DNA of 64,000 bases, taken from Pseudomonadota bacterium. Lineage in GTDB: Bacteria; Bdellovibrionota; UBA1018; CAIMNF01. Positions 47,109 through 56,190 of the stretch are shown here, piece by piece (within the stretch, counting starts at the first letter, position 1; each line of letters opens with the position of its first letter). The stretch spans positions 116,529-180,528 of the forward strand of contig JAIXWV010000030.1 in the NCBI GenBank assembly GCA_027491115.1, in the 5' to 3' direction. Made by a program: the position numbers and the translations under genes. A model generated the notes under the pieces. That model was given only the letters and a program-made list of their open reading frames with translations. It did no database searches and was not told the DNA's origin.

Positions 47109-47937
47109 GCTCAGTCAGCCGGACCAAACTACGATTTTGTTCTTCATCTTCAGCGCTGCAGGCTTGATCCGTGAACGCCGGGCTTTGCCCTTTATCATGG
47201 TGCTTCTCGGATCCCTCTTGCACGGACCTATGGTTGCCGCACTTGTCACCGGTCTCTTGATCTGGCATCGGATCGACCGGAAAGCAGAGGTTTGGGTACG
47301 GTTGAAGGATTACCTGGGGATTTTCCTCATCATGGGCGGAGCCATTTCTCCAGCACCCTTCGGAGAGTTCTTTGCATTCATTGGTGTTCTTCTGGTTTCG
47401 TTGAGCTTCGGTCAAGGCTTCCTTGGCATCCTTCCCGCGCTACTGCTGTTTCGGCAGTACTATCCCCAACCCGAGAGACCGGAGTTCGCACTTGTTGCGG
47501 CAGGCCTCTATTGGGTGGCGGCTGAATCTTTCAGGTGGTTCAAGTCGGATCATGAAGAACGCATTTTGACGGGTCTCGAGGTGGTCTGCGCCGGTACCAT
47601 CCTTCTCGGGTTCTCAGGCCAGTTCGACAACTGGGCCGAGAATACGATGGTGATCGCACTGGGCTCGACCCTCCTGTTTGTGGCCGCGGCGCTCTTCGCT
47701 TGGACCAAGTGGCGACTCGAGGGTTTCCGGAGAAGTCTCATCGCATTCCGGACAAACGGTCTCCGAGCCTTGACTTTCGGTGCCCGGTTCTTCGATAGCC
47801 GGAACGCATGGGGAGGGGATGAGCCTGTATACACGGTACCCACGCCGGGATCTGCGATGGATCGGATATTCTATTTAGTGGTCGGTGCCCTGGTTTTCTT
47901 CGGATTGTATCTGTTGGCCATGAAAGGCGGGGTCTGA
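47095..47937 (+). CDS. Multi-helix membrane protein, positional NuoL counterpart
   Basis: This 280-residue protein has about seven hydrophobic segments. It lies where nuoL would be, but at less than half the length (canonical 610) and without the antiporter-type motifs. The last helix followed by a short tail (FGLYLLAMKGGV) loosely resembles the NuoL end. The start codons ATG-ATG at 47095 overlap the previous gene by 14 bp. I cannot exclude that it is an unrelated accessory membrane subunit. Confidence 0.55.
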   Translation: MMNLELSQPDQTTILFFIFSAAGLIRERRALPFIMVLLGSLLHGPMVAALVTGLLIWHRIDRKAEVWVRLKDYLGIFLIMGGAISPAPFGEFFAFIGVLLVSLSFGQGFLGILPALLLFRQYYPQPERPEFALVAAGLYWVAAESFRWFKSDHEERILTGLEVVCAGTILLGFSGQFDNWAENTMVIALGSTLLFVAAALFAWTKWRLEGFRRSLIAFRTNGLRALTFGARFFDSRNAWGGDEPVYTVPTPGSAMDRIFYLVVGALVFFGLYLLAMKGGV

Positions 47938-47940
47938 TCC

Positions 47941-48924
47941 ATGCTCGAGTTCAGTCTGCCTTCAGCATTGGTTGCGCTCTCCTGGTTGCCTTGCCTTCCG
48001 CCGGCCAGTTGGCTCTCTGTTCCCTTCGCAGCCGCAATTTTTTTCTCTAAATCGGTGCCGGTTAGTCTCCTATTCTTGCTGACACTTCAGGTGATCGGAT
48101 TTTTGCAGTCCACGCGTGGCTCGCGCCGAGCGGACCACCCCTTGGTTCAGAAACATCACTTCATCTCGGTTGCCGGGATCTTTCTTGCGATTTTTGGGGC
48201 CTCGCTCGGAGATCATCCTCATGCGAAGATTCTGATTTTCGGAGGTCTGATCCTCTCGATTCCTACTGGGGCGCACTTGTTTTTTTTCAGTAGGTTCTAT
48301 GAGCGACAAACTCTAGCATCCTTCCTGGGCTCGGTGATCATTCCTGCCCTTTCAGGGATCGAGATCCTTCTCAAAATCAGAGGAGAAATGAAGTCTGAAA
48401 GCGGGCAGTTGTGGGATGTGGGTTTGTCGGTCGTTGGCCTCTTCACCTACCTTTACGGGAGTTTGATGTCCGTATTACGCCTGAGAATGAAGGCCTCGAT
48501 CATCCATCTGGCGCTCGCTCAGCTGGGGCTCGCCCTCTTCATTCTGGTCATCGATCACGAAACATTGGGAAGGACCACCCTCTGGGCCCTGTCGGTTGCA
48601 GCGATCGGTGGTGCGGCACTTCTTTCTTTGGGTGATCAAATGGGAGAGCGCTTCGGGGCTTTTTCTCGGGTTGCAGTTGTCGCTCTTCCCGGGATGGCAG
48701 GATTCACGGCTTACTTCTACTCCATGAAAATGGCAATCTCGATGAATCCAGTTTGGATTTCTGCGCTTCTGGCGGGATACCTACTTCAGGTGGTCACCCT
48801 GGTTGCGATTCCGGGATACGGTTTCTCGAGTCCTGAGCGGATTACCCGGATTCGCTTCTGGTTGGTGGTTCTGGTGCAAGTCGCAGCGGGTGTCGGATTC
48901 TTCCTTCTCGGAGGTGCCAAGTGA
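47941..48924 (+). CDS. NuoM-like antiporter-type membrane subunit (divergent)
   Basis: This 327-residue protein has about ten hydrophobic segments and resembles part of NuoM. The stretch SLMSVLRLRMKASIIHLALAQLG... aligns with the NuoM block around SSDGKTLLAYSSISHLG, keeping its Lys. The conserved Glu of the fifth helix (SYEAVF in canonical NuoM) and the broken-helix Lys (HGWLKEVY) have no counterpart I can find. Canonical NuoM here has 487 residues. It follows the preceding gene by 3 bp and overlaps the next by 4. Confidence 0.6.
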   Translation: MLEFSLPSALVALSWLPCLPPASWLSVPFAAAIFFSKSVPVSLLFLLTLQVIGFLQSTRGSRRADHPLVQKHHFISVAGIFLAIFGASLGDHPHAKILIFGGLILSIPTGAHLFFFSRFYERQTLASFLGSVIIPALSGIEILLKIRGEMKSESGQLWDVGLSVVGLFTYLYGSLMSVLRLRMKASIIHLALAQLGLALFILVIDHETLGRTTLWALSVAAIGGAALLSLGDQMGERFGAFSRVAVVALPGMAGFTAYFYSMKMAISMNPVWISALLAGYLLQVVTLVAIPGYGFSSPERITRIRFWLVVLVQVAAGVGFFLLGGAK

Positions 48925-50285
48925 CGATGCTCAATTGGTTGCCCGAGCTTGCTGTACTCGGAATGTTGTTTGTAACTCTTGTTTTGATCAACTTCAGAGT
49001 GTTGACCGTCCGCTCCATCGCACCCGTCGCCGCTGTCTCTTCCGCAGTTGTGCTCGTTTACTTTTCTCTGAGGACCGATCTCGCCTACTTCGAGTCTCCA
49101 CTCCAGGTGCTTCATTCCGACTCCCTGTCCTACTTTGGTCGACTCTTGTCACTGGTGATGTTCTCAGTATTCTCGATGGGTTTCTATTTCCACGGCGCTC
49201 TCAGTGTCAGGGACAAGCAACTGACAACACTGTTCACCCTCTTCCTTTCGGCCTTTGTTTCACTCCTGCTCCAAGCGAATCACCTGATTCTCTTTCTCGG
49301 TGCCGCGATCGGGATTTATTTTTGCTCGACCAGTCTCATTTTGGTGGAGTCGGGTAAGGAGCAAGCCTGGGTTCGTCTCATCCGTCAGAGAAGCATGATT
49401 TTTGGAAGTTGGATCGCCGTCATCTCTCTCCTGATCGTGCTTTCCAGTTTCCTGTCGGGATCTTTGTTCCTGGGCGACTGGCTCAACGGGTTGGACTCCT
49501 ATTCGGGATCCGAGGCCGGCGTCTGGCTCCCCGCCATACTGATTCTACTCGGTTCGGTGATTCTGCTCGAGGCGCTACCACACCCCGGACGGGCTCCAGT
49601 GGGGGTGGGTGTTCTCTATTTCGGAATGCATTTGATCGTGCAGGTTTTCTGGCTTCGGGTCGGGGTTCCGTTTTTTAGTAAATCTTCTTTTCTGGCAAAA
49701 CAGCAGGCCCAACTTCTCATTGCATTGATCTTCGGAGCGTTCACGCTCCGGTACGCCTACCAGGCGGTCCGAGCGCGTGAGCACCATCGGTGGTTCAGTG
49801 CGACACTGCCGGTGCTGCTCGGCCTGGGGTTCTTTCTGTGTCTCCTACCTGCCGATAAGATCCTTCCGGCTTTCTTTGCGATCTCACTTTCGCTTCTTCT
49901 GACGATAGCCCTCGCATCTCACGCCTTTCTCGATGAAAACTATCGGAAGAAAGGCGTCGTAACCGGGGCCCTGATCGCGTTGATGGGGGTTCCTCCCCTT
50001 GTTCTCGGGGACGAGATCTACCGTTTGATTCATGACATAGTCACCGGGGGGAATGTGTTGGCAGGCATCCTGATGATCGTTTCCTGGTTCGCACTGGTTC
50101 TGGCCGTGATCCGCATGATGGGTAAGGTTCTTCTGGCAAGAAACGGCGCGAAAGAACTTCGTAAACTTCAAGCCGGGGAGGCGTTCTTTATCGGGCTTTA
50201 TCTCCTGTGTGTCATCGGTTTGACACTCTTACGCCCGAGCCTGTTCTCCCTATTAAAAGAGCATCCTCTCCTGAATTTGTGGTAA
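48921..50285 (+). CDS. NuoN-like antiporter-type membrane subunit (divergent)
   Basis: This 454-residue protein with about 14 hydrophobic segments matches NuoN in length and overall hydropathy. The block ANHLILFLGAAIGIYFC aligns with AKDLVVLFIALEVMSLPIY of canonical NuoN, with the essential Glu replaced by Ile. The segment ALPHPGRAPVGV stands where canonical NuoN has HFWKPDVYEGAPTPV, losing the Lys. The start is a GTG (48921) six bases after GGAGG that overlaps the previous stop. It ends 38 bp before nuoA. Confidence 0.7.
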   Translation: MTMLNWLPELAVLGMLFVTLVLINFRVLTVRSIAPVAAVSSAVVLVYFSLRTDLAYFESPLQVLHSDSLSYFGRLLSLVMFSVFSMGFYFHGALSVRDKQLTTLFTLFLSAFVSLLLQANHLILFLGAAIGIYFCSTSLILVESGKEQAWVRLIRQRSMIFGSWIAVISLLIVLSSFLSGSLFLGDWLNGLDSYSGSEAGVWLPAILILLGSVILLEALPHPGRAPVGVGVLYFGMHLIVQVFWLRVGVPFFSKSSFLAKQQAQLLIALIFGAFTLRYAYQAVRAREHHRWFSATLPVLLGLGFFLCLLPADKILPAFFAISLSLLLTIALASHAFLDENYRKKGVVTGALIALMGVPPLVLGDEIYRLIHDIVTGGNVLAGILMIVSWFALVLAVIRMMGKVLLARNGAKELRKLQAGEAFFIGLYLLCVIGLTLLRPSLFSLLKEHPLLNLW

Positions 50286-50323
50286 GGTTCTAAAAAAGAA
50301 AATCACAAGGAAAGGACAAGTGT

Positions 50324-50686
50324 ATGGAATACCTTCCTGTACTGGTCATGATGGCCGCAGGGGTGTGCATTGGCGGAGCCGTCCTCCTCATCACCACCTG
50401 GCTAGGACCGAAGTTGCCCAACAAAACCAAGGACTCTCCGATCGAGTGCGGAGTCGGTGAATCCGGACCGGCAAAAAAACATCGCGTCTCGGTTCGATTC
50501 TACCTGGTTGCGATTCTCTTTCTTCTTTTCGACATCGAGACGGTGTTTTTCTATCCGTGGGCTGTCGTTTACAAACGATTTTTGACAACCGGAGAGTTCA
50601 TTCTCATCGAGATGATGGTCTTCGTTTTCATTCTTCTCGTCGGATACATTTACGTCATCCGTCGTGGCGCTCTGGAGTGGGAGTAA
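50324..50686 (+). CDS. nuoA: NADH-quinone oxidoreductase subunit A
   Basis: NuoA is a three-helix membrane subunit near the quinone channel of complex I. The 120-residue protein has the conserved first loop PIECGVGESGPA and the segment RFYLVAILFLLFDIETVFFYP, a family signature. It opens the complete nuoA-N operon, 38 bp after the divergent cluster, behind AAGGAAAGGACAAGTGT. No clear promoter is visible in that 38-bp gap, so transcription may read through from upstream. Confidence 0.96.
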   Translation: MEYLPVLVMMAAGVCIGGAVLLITTWLGPKLPNKTKDSPIECGVGESGPAKKHRVSVRFYLVAILFLLFDIETVFFYPWAVVYKRFLTTGEFILIEMMVFVFILLVGYIYVIRRGALEWE

Positions 50687-50689
50687 ATC

Positions 50690-51190
50690 ATGGGCAAGGA
50701 CGGTTCTTCCGATTTTTTCACGACTAAACTGGATGACATGATCAACTGGGCCAGGAAGCACTCTCTGTTTCCGCTTCCTTTTGGAACCAGCTGCTGTGGG
50801 ATCGAGCTGATGTCGACCCTCGCCTCGGGATACGACATGGCGCGGTTCGGTGCAGAGGTGGTCCGCTTTTCTCCGAGACAGAGCGACTTGCTCATTGTTG
50901 CGGGGATCGTGAATCTCAAGATGTCTCCGGTCCTCCGGAATATCTACGATCAGATGGCTGATCCGAAATGGGTGATCTCGATGGGAGCGTGCGCCTCCTC
51001 CGGTGGAATTTTCAACGTCTACAGTGTCACCCAAGGGATTGACACCGTGTTGCCGGTCGACGTTTATGTGCCGGGCTGCCCGCCGGCGCCCGAAGGTTTG
51101 TTGAACGCCCTGCTCCGCCTCAAAGAGATGATCGCAGCGGGTGAGACCCATTCCCAGCGGCGCGAGCGGGCCTTGAGAGGAGAGGTGTGA
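50690..51190 (+). CDS. nuoB: NADH-quinone oxidoreductase subunit B
   Basis: NuoB binds the terminal [4Fe-4S] cluster N2 next to the quinone site. The 166-residue protein shows the full pattern [11 protein letters not shown] with adjacent cysteines, [10 protein letters not shown] and [15 protein letters not shown]. It starts 3 bp after nuoA. Comparison with the 125-residue NuoB-like protein at 43947-44324 shows the same four ligands. Confidence 0.97.
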   Translation: MGKDGSSDFFTTKLDDMINWARKHSLFPLPFGTSCCGIELMSTLASGYDMARFGAEVVRFSPRQSDLLIVAGIVNLKMSPVLRNIYDQMADPKWVISMGACASSGGIFNVYSVTQGIDTVLPVDVYVPGCPPAPEGLLNALLRLKEMIAAGETHSQRRERALRGEV

Positions 51191-51750
51191 TGGACATCAA
51201 CACTCCGGTAAAAACCATCTACGGTGGACATTACGACAAGTATCTCCCGGAATGGACCGCGGTCACTGAGACCTTACAGGGGGAGTTCGCGGAGTATCTG
51301 GAAGAGATTCTGATGCCGAGAGTTGATCCAACGGACGTTCCGGTAATTCATGTCAGAAAATCCGGAATGATGGCGGTGCTCACCCGACTCAAGGACGGCC
51401 TGGGTTTCTCCTTCCTTACCGACTACACGGCCACCGATGAAGAATCGGAGCCGAGATTCAGGCTGGTGCTTCAGTTGATGAATCCGACCACCAAAGCCCG
51501 CTTGAGGGTAAAGGTCCGCCTTTCCGATCAAGAAACCGCGCCCACCTTGATCCCGCTATGGGAGGGAGCCAACTGGGCGGAGCGTGAAATCTTCGACATG
51601 TTCGGAGTCCGTTTCGAGGGTCACCCCGACCTTCGGAGGATTCTGATGGACATGCGTTGGGAGGGCCATCCTCTCCGCAAAGACTATCCCCTCAGAGGCT
51701 ATCAAGTGTTCCTGACCCCTGAGCCACTCGATCCGGAGCTGCTGAAATGA
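51190..51750 (+). CDS. nuoC: NADH-quinone oxidoreductase subunit C
   Basis: NuoC (30 kDa subunit) is a connecting-module protein without cofactors. The 186-residue protein has the family block PTLIPLWEGANWAEREIFDM, then FGVRFEGHPDLRRILM and the C-terminal GHPLRKDYPLRGYQ. The ATG at 51190 overlaps the nuoB stop (TGATG); a GTG at 51187 would add one residue. NuoC and NuoD are separate genes here. No NuoC counterpart exists in the divergent cluster. Confidence 0.95.
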   Translation: MDINTPVKTIYGGHYDKYLPEWTAVTETLQGEFAEYLEEILMPRVDPTDVPVIHVRKSGMMAVLTRLKDGLGFSFLTDYTATDEESEPRFRLVLQLMNPTTKARLRVKVRLSDQETAPTLIPLWEGANWAEREIFDMFGVRFEGHPDLRRILMDMRWEGHPLRKDYPLRGYQVFLTPEPLDPELLK

Positions 51751-53027
51751 GTGATTCCAATCCCAAGAACTTCAAGACCGACCTACCTCTCGACGTCGCT
51801 CGATGGGGAATTCCATCCACGTATGATGTCACCGTGAAGCGAGATTCCGATGATATCTTCGAGGACTCAAAAGTCCTCGTGAACATCGGCCCGACTCACC
51901 CCGCGATGCACGGTGCATTCCGTTGTATGGCCCGCCTGAACGGCGAAATCATCGAAAAATCCTACTGCGAGTTCGGATACACCCACCGCGCGAAAGAAAA
52001 GCTGGGTGAAAACAGGACTTACCACCAATTCGTGGTATATACGGATCGACTCAATTACTGCTCCGCCCTGATCAACAATGTCACCTATGCCATGGCAGTC
52101 GAGCGCCTGATGGGGATCGAGGTCCCCGAGCGAGCGGTCTGGATCCGCATGATGTGCGCGGAGTTGGCTCGTGTGATCGATCATCTGATTTGCGTCGGGA
52201 TCAATGCCGTCGATCTCGGTGCATTCTCCTACTTTCTGTACGGGTACCACCAGAGGGAAAAAGCCTACACACTGATCGAGAAGCTTTGCGGGGCCCGACT
52301 GACCACGTCTTATACCCGGATTGGCGGCCTCATGGCGGATGCTCCGGAGGGATGGGAAAAAGAAGTTAAGGACTGGGTGAAAGAAACCCGTGCGGTTGTC
52401 GACGAGATGGATCGACTCCTCACCGAGAACCGCATCTGGCTCAAGCGTACGAAAGGCGTCGCGATCATGAATCGCGAAGACTGCCTCAAGTACAGCTTCA
52501 CGGGCCCGAATGCCCGCGCGGCAGGGGTGGATATCGATCTCCGTCGGGACCAGCCGTGCATGTTCTATGATCAGGTCGACTTCGATGTACCCGTTGCGCA
52601 AACCGGGGATGTGTTTGACCGCTACTTCGTCCGCATGGAAGAAATCAGACAGTCGCTGAACATTCTGACCCAGTGTGCGGACCGGATCAAGCGAGGTCCG
52701 ATCTGGGCCGAAGACAAGCGGACCCGGATTCCTGAGAAAGACCAGGTGTACAACACCATGGAAGGCCTGATTCACCACTTTAAATTTTTCATGACAGGCT
52801 TCAACGTTCCTGCCGGAGAGGCCTATACCTCTTTTGAGGCAGCGAACGGAGAACTTGGATTCTACATTGTCAGCAAGGGCGGACCGACAGCACATCGCAT
52901 GCGCATCCGTGGTCCTTCTTTCTGGCACTATCAGGGACTCGATCCGATGATCCGCGGTGAATACATTGCGGATCTGGTTGCGGCCCTTGGAAGCATCAAT
53001 GTCATCGCAGGGGAGTTGGATCGCTGA
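51747..53027 (+). CDS. nuoD: NADH-quinone oxidoreductase subunit D
   Basis: NuoD (49 kDa subunit) forms the quinone-binding pocket with NuoB. The 426-residue protein has GPTHPAMHG (His51, His55), the FGYTHRAKEKL block, Tyr104 in TDRLNY at the 49-residue distance expected from His55, and the C-terminal GELDR. All expected quinone-site residues are present, in contrast to the NuoD-like protein of the upstream cluster. It overlaps nuoC by 4 bp. Confidence 0.97.
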   Translation: MSDSNPKNFKTDLPLDVARWGIPSTYDVTVKRDSDDIFEDSKVLVNIGPTHPAMHGAFRCMARLNGEIIEKSYCEFGYTHRAKEKLGENRTYHQFVVYTDRLNYCSALINNVTYAMAVERLMGIEVPERAVWIRMMCAELARVIDHLICVGINAVDLGAFSYFLYGYHQREKAYTLIEKLCGARLTTSYTRIGGLMADAPEGWEKEVKDWVKETRAVVDEMDRLLTENRIWLKRTKGVAIMNREDCLKYSFTGPNARAAGVDIDLRRDQPCMFYDQVDFDVPVAQTGDVFDRYFVRMEEIRQSLNILTQCADRIKRGPIWAEDKRTRIPEKDQVYNTMEGLIHHFKFFMTGFNVPAGEAYTSFEAANGELGFYIVSKGGPTAHRMRIRGPSFWHYQGLDPMIRGEYIADLVAALGSINVIAGELDR

Positions 53028-53509
53028 TGGAAAAGCTGCTTTCTCAAAAGTTTTATCAGGCAATGAACGAGCTCGAGCCTCGATACCCAAACAAAAAGGC
53101 TCTCATTCTGCCGGCCTTGCACCAAGCCCAAGCGGAGTGCGGCTGGCTTCCACCGGAAGTCCTTGCTGAAGTCGCAGCCTACATTGGAGTCCATGAGGCC
53201 CAAATTCGAGAGGTGGCGAGCTTCTATACCATGTACAACCTGAAGCCGGTTGGAAAAAACCATCTCCGGATCTGTACCAATGTGGCGTGCTGTCTCAGGG
53301 GTGCGGACGATCTGATGAGTTATGCCGAGCGCAAGCTCGGGATCGCGTGTGGAGAAACCACGCCGGACGGAATGTTCACTCTTTCGGAGGAAGAATGTCT
53401 CGGTGCCTGCACCACCGCACCCGTGATGATGGCAAACGACGACTATGTCGAGAACCTGGATATCAACGGTCTGAATGACTGGATTGAGAGGGCCAAAAAT
53501 GATCGCTGA
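53027..53509 (+). CDS. nuoE: NADH-quinone oxidoreductase subunit E
   Basis: NuoE carries the [2Fe-2S] cluster N1a of the NADH-oxidising module. The 160-residue protein has the thioredoxin-like ligand pattern CTNVAC (C-x4-C) and CLGAC (C-x3-C), and the REVASFYTMYNLKPVGKNHL segment conserved in the family. It shares one base with the nuoD stop and overlaps nuoF by 11 bp. Confidence 0.96.
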   Translation: MEKLLSQKFYQAMNELEPRYPNKKALILPALHQAQAECGWLPPEVLAEVAAYIGVHEAQIREVASFYTMYNLKPVGKNHLRICTNVACCLRGADDLMSYAERKLGIACGETTPDGMFTLSEEECLGACTTAPVMMANDDYVENLDINGLNDWIERAKNDR

Positions 53510-54779
53510 GCAAAACACACTGTTCATCCAGCATTTCTGGAAGGACTCTAATCGGACCCTGGAATATTACCTGAAGCACATGAACGGCTATGAGGCCGCA
53601 AAAAAAGTGCTGGGTGGGATGACTCCCGACCAGGTCATCGACGAGGTGAAAAAAGCGAACATCCGCGGACGCGGAGGCGCCGGATTCCCCATGGGAATGA
53701 AGTGGAGCTTCATTCCGAAAAACTCAGAAAAGCCGAAGTATCTCGTTTGCAATGCAGACGAGTCCGAGCCGGGCACCTGCAAGGACCGGCAGATCATCCG
53801 CTACACTCCACACCTCCTGATCGAAGGACTCCTCATTGGATCCTATGCTATTGGGTGTCGACACGCTTATGTCTACATCAGGGGTGAATATGTCAGGGAA
53901 GCGCAGTTGTTGGTGGCGGCGATCGACGAAGCCAGGGCGGCCGGCTACCTTGGAAAGAACATCTTCGGATCAGGATTCGATCTGGAAATCACGGTCCATC
54001 GTGGTGCCGGAGCCTACATCTGCGGTGAAGAGACCGGCCTTCTGAACTCCTTAGAGGGAAAGCGCGGTGAGCCTCGCGTGAAACCGCCGTTCCCTGCGAT
54101 CTCTGGCGCATTCTCCTGCCCGACTGCTGTGAACAATGTCGAGTCGATCGCGAATGTGCCACACGTCATCCGTATGGGTGGCGACGCTTTCGCCGGACTC
54201 GGCAAGATCGATAAGTCGGGAGGGACCCGGCTCATTTCTCTGTCCGGCCACGTACAAAAGCCGGGTGTCTACGAAATGCAGGCAGGTTCGATGACCCTGA
54301 GACAGATCATCGACCAGTTCGGAGGCGGACTGTTGAACGGGCGTCGCCTCAAAGCCGTGATTCCCGGTGGGTCTTCCTCACCGGTCCTGACGGCCGAAGA
54401 AATCGACGTGGTCTATGATGTCGAACCACTGATGAAGATCGGTACCATGATGGGGTCCGCTGCGATCATGGTGATCAACGAGGACACGGACATGGTGAAG
54501 CTCCTGCTCAGGATCACCAAGTTCTACGCCCACGAGTCGTGCGGACAGTGCACCCCCTGCCGTGAGGGGTGTCACTGGATGGAGTCCATCCTGCACAAAA
54601 TTCTTCATGGTGAAGCGAAGCCCGCCGATATCGACCTGCTGGTGGATGTCGCAGGCAATATCGGCGGAAAAACCCTCTGTGCGCTCGGAGACGCGGCGGC
54701 GATGCCCGTCCAGAGCTTCCTCAAAAAGTTCCGGCCCGAATTCGAGGCCTATGTAAAGGGACAAAAGCGTCATGCCTAA
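53499..54779 (+). CDS. nuoF: NADH-quinone oxidoreductase subunit F
   Basis: NuoF binds NADH, FMN and cluster N3. The 426-residue protein has the glycine-rich NADH/FMN motif RGRGGAGFPMGMKW, CNADESEPGTCKDR, GAGAYICGEETGLLNSLEG, and the C-terminal cluster motif SCGQCTPCREGC with a further Cys about 40 residues on. The ATG at 53499 lies six bases behind AGAGGG; an earlier ATG at 53475 would extend the overlap with nuoE. Confidence 0.97.
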   Translation: MIAEQNTLFIQHFWKDSNRTLEYYLKHMNGYEAAKKVLGGMTPDQVIDEVKKANIRGRGGAGFPMGMKWSFIPKNSEKPKYLVCNADESEPGTCKDRQIIRYTPHLLIEGLLIGSYAIGCRHAYVYIRGEYVREAQLLVAAIDEARAAGYLGKNIFGSGFDLEITVHRGAGAYICGEETGLLNSLEGKRGEPRVKPPFPAISGAFSCPTAVNNVESIANVPHVIRMGGDAFAGLGKIDKSGGTRLISLSGHVQKPGVYEMQAGSMTLRQIIDQFGGGLLNGRRLKAVIPGGSSSPVLTAEEIDVVYDVEPLMKIGTMMGSAAIMVINEDTDMVKLLLRITKFYAHESCGQCTPCREGCHWMESILHKILHGEAKPADIDLLVDVAGNIGGKTLCALGDAAAMPVQSFLKKFRPEFEAYVKGQKRHA

Positions 54780-56190
54780 GTGTTTGATTGATGGAAAGGA
54801 AGTGGAGTTCAGCCCGGGCGAGAATCTCGTAAAAGTGGCCAAAAGGGCTGGTGTTGAGATTCCTGTGTTTTGCTACCACCCGGGATTGTCCGTCGTCGCC
54901 CAGTGCCGGATGTGCTACGTCGAAGTCGAAAAAATGCCGAAACTCCAGACGGCGTGTTCGACCATGGCTGCCGAAGGCATGGTGGTGAAAACCCAAAGCG
55001 AGGCTGTCAAGAAGGGCCGCCAGGGAACCATGGAGTTCCTCCTTCTGAACCATCCACTCGACTGCCCCATCTGTGACAAGGCTGGAGAGTGCGACCTCCA
55101 AGACAATTCATTCGGTCATGGCAGTGCGAACATGCGCCACAGTGAAGAACGCAGGACTTACGTCGATGTCGACATGGGGCCTGTGATCCAGAAGAACATG
55201 AATCGCTGCATCCACTGTACCCGTTGCATCCGCTTCGGAGACGAAGTGGCCGGTATCCATGAAATGGTGGCGATCAAGCGTGGAAACAACATCGACATCA
55301 CCACAATCGACGGAAAGCAGCTGAAGACCGAGTATGCCGGAAATTACTCGGACATCTGTCCCACCGGATCCTTGACCTTGAAGGACTTCCGCTTCAAAAA
55401 GCGGGCTTGGATGTTGAAAAAAACAGAGACCGTCTGCGAGGGGTGCTCAAAGGGTTGTAACATGGAGATCCAGCACGAGGGGAACGTGGTCTACCGCTGT
55501 GTTCCGCGTGAAAACCTCGAGATCAACAAACATTGGATGTGTGATGAAGGTCGCTTCAACTACCGTTACACCCAGGACGAGTCGAGAATCGTCGATCCGA
55601 CCCTTCGGGCGCCGGACGGGCACAAGAGTGCCGCCTGGCAAGATGTGGTCGCCACGCTCGAGTCCAAAATCCGGGGCGGGGAAGTTCTTTTCCTGTTGGG
55701 TACCGATCTGACCAACGAGGAATTGTCGGCCATTCGCGAAGCCGCCTCCACATTGCGCACAGGAATCAAAATCCGGACATTCGGCACCCTCGGAGTCACG
55801 AAAACCTCCGAAGACGGTTCAGCGGACAACATCCTCAAAATGAAAAGCAAGACCTCCAATCTGAACGGAGCGGAAAAGCTCGGTCTGGAGCCACTTGCGG
55901 GCGACGCCAAGGCGGATACCGTGATTGTATTCCGCGGAGGTCGCGCCGCCCTTCCCAGGGTGGAAGCGAAGTGGAGTGCTGGTGTTGGCGTGTTCAACCG
56001 TGAAGAGGCCTCAGGATTCGACAGCGTTCTTCCCGGCCTGGCTTTCACTGAGAAAGAGGGAACCGTGGTCAATCACGCAGGAATCGGGCAGCGGATTTCG
56101 AGAGCGGTGCGCCCCAAGGGAACCTGTAAGTCCGTGCCCGAGGTCCTGATGTCGCTTCTGAACACCAAATCGAAGGCGGGGCAAGCATGA
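54772..56190 (+). CDS. nuoG: NADH-quinone oxidoreductase subunit G, short form
   Basis: NuoG carries several Fe-S clusters of complex I. The 472-residue protein has the [2Fe-2S] region (CYHPGLSVVAQCRMC), the His/Cys cluster region (HPLDCPICDKAGECDLQ), the CIHCTRCIRF cluster with CPTGSLTLKD, and an exact N7-type motif C-x2-C-x3-C-x27-C (CEGCSKGC to MCDEGR). The C-terminal molybdopterin-like domain is strongly shortened compared with the 680-900 residues of E. coli or Thermus NuoG. It overlaps nuoF by 8 bp and nuoH by 4 bp. Confidence 0.95.
   Translation: MPKCLIDGKEVEFSPGENLVKVAKRAGVEIPVFCYHPGLSVVAQCRMCYVEVEKMPKLQTACSTMAAEGMVVKTQSEAVKKGRQGTMEFLLLNHPLDCPICDKAGECDLQDNSFGHGSANMRHSEERRTYVDVDMGPVIQKNMNRCIHCTRCIRFGDEVAGIHEMVAIKRGNNIDITTIDGKQLKTEYAGNYSDICPTGSLTLKDFRFKKRAWMLKKTETVCEGCSKGCNMEIQHEGNVVYRCVPRENLEINKHWMCDEGRFNYRYTQDESRIVDPTLRAPDGHKSAAWQDVVATLESKIRGGEVLFLLGTDLTNEELSAIREAASTLRTGIKIRTFGTLGVTKTSEDGSADNILKMKSKTSNLNGAEKLGLEPLAGDAKADTVIVFRGGRAALPRVEAKWSAGVGVFNREEASGFDSVLPGLAFTEKEGTVVNHAGIGQRISRAVRPKGTCKSVPEVLMSLLNTKSKAGQA

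Noticed and set aside
51867..53090. 407-codon open frame antisense to nuoD
   Set aside because: It lies entirely over a certain nuoD gene with strong family motifs and has no recognisable features. It reflects codon bias on the opposite strand.
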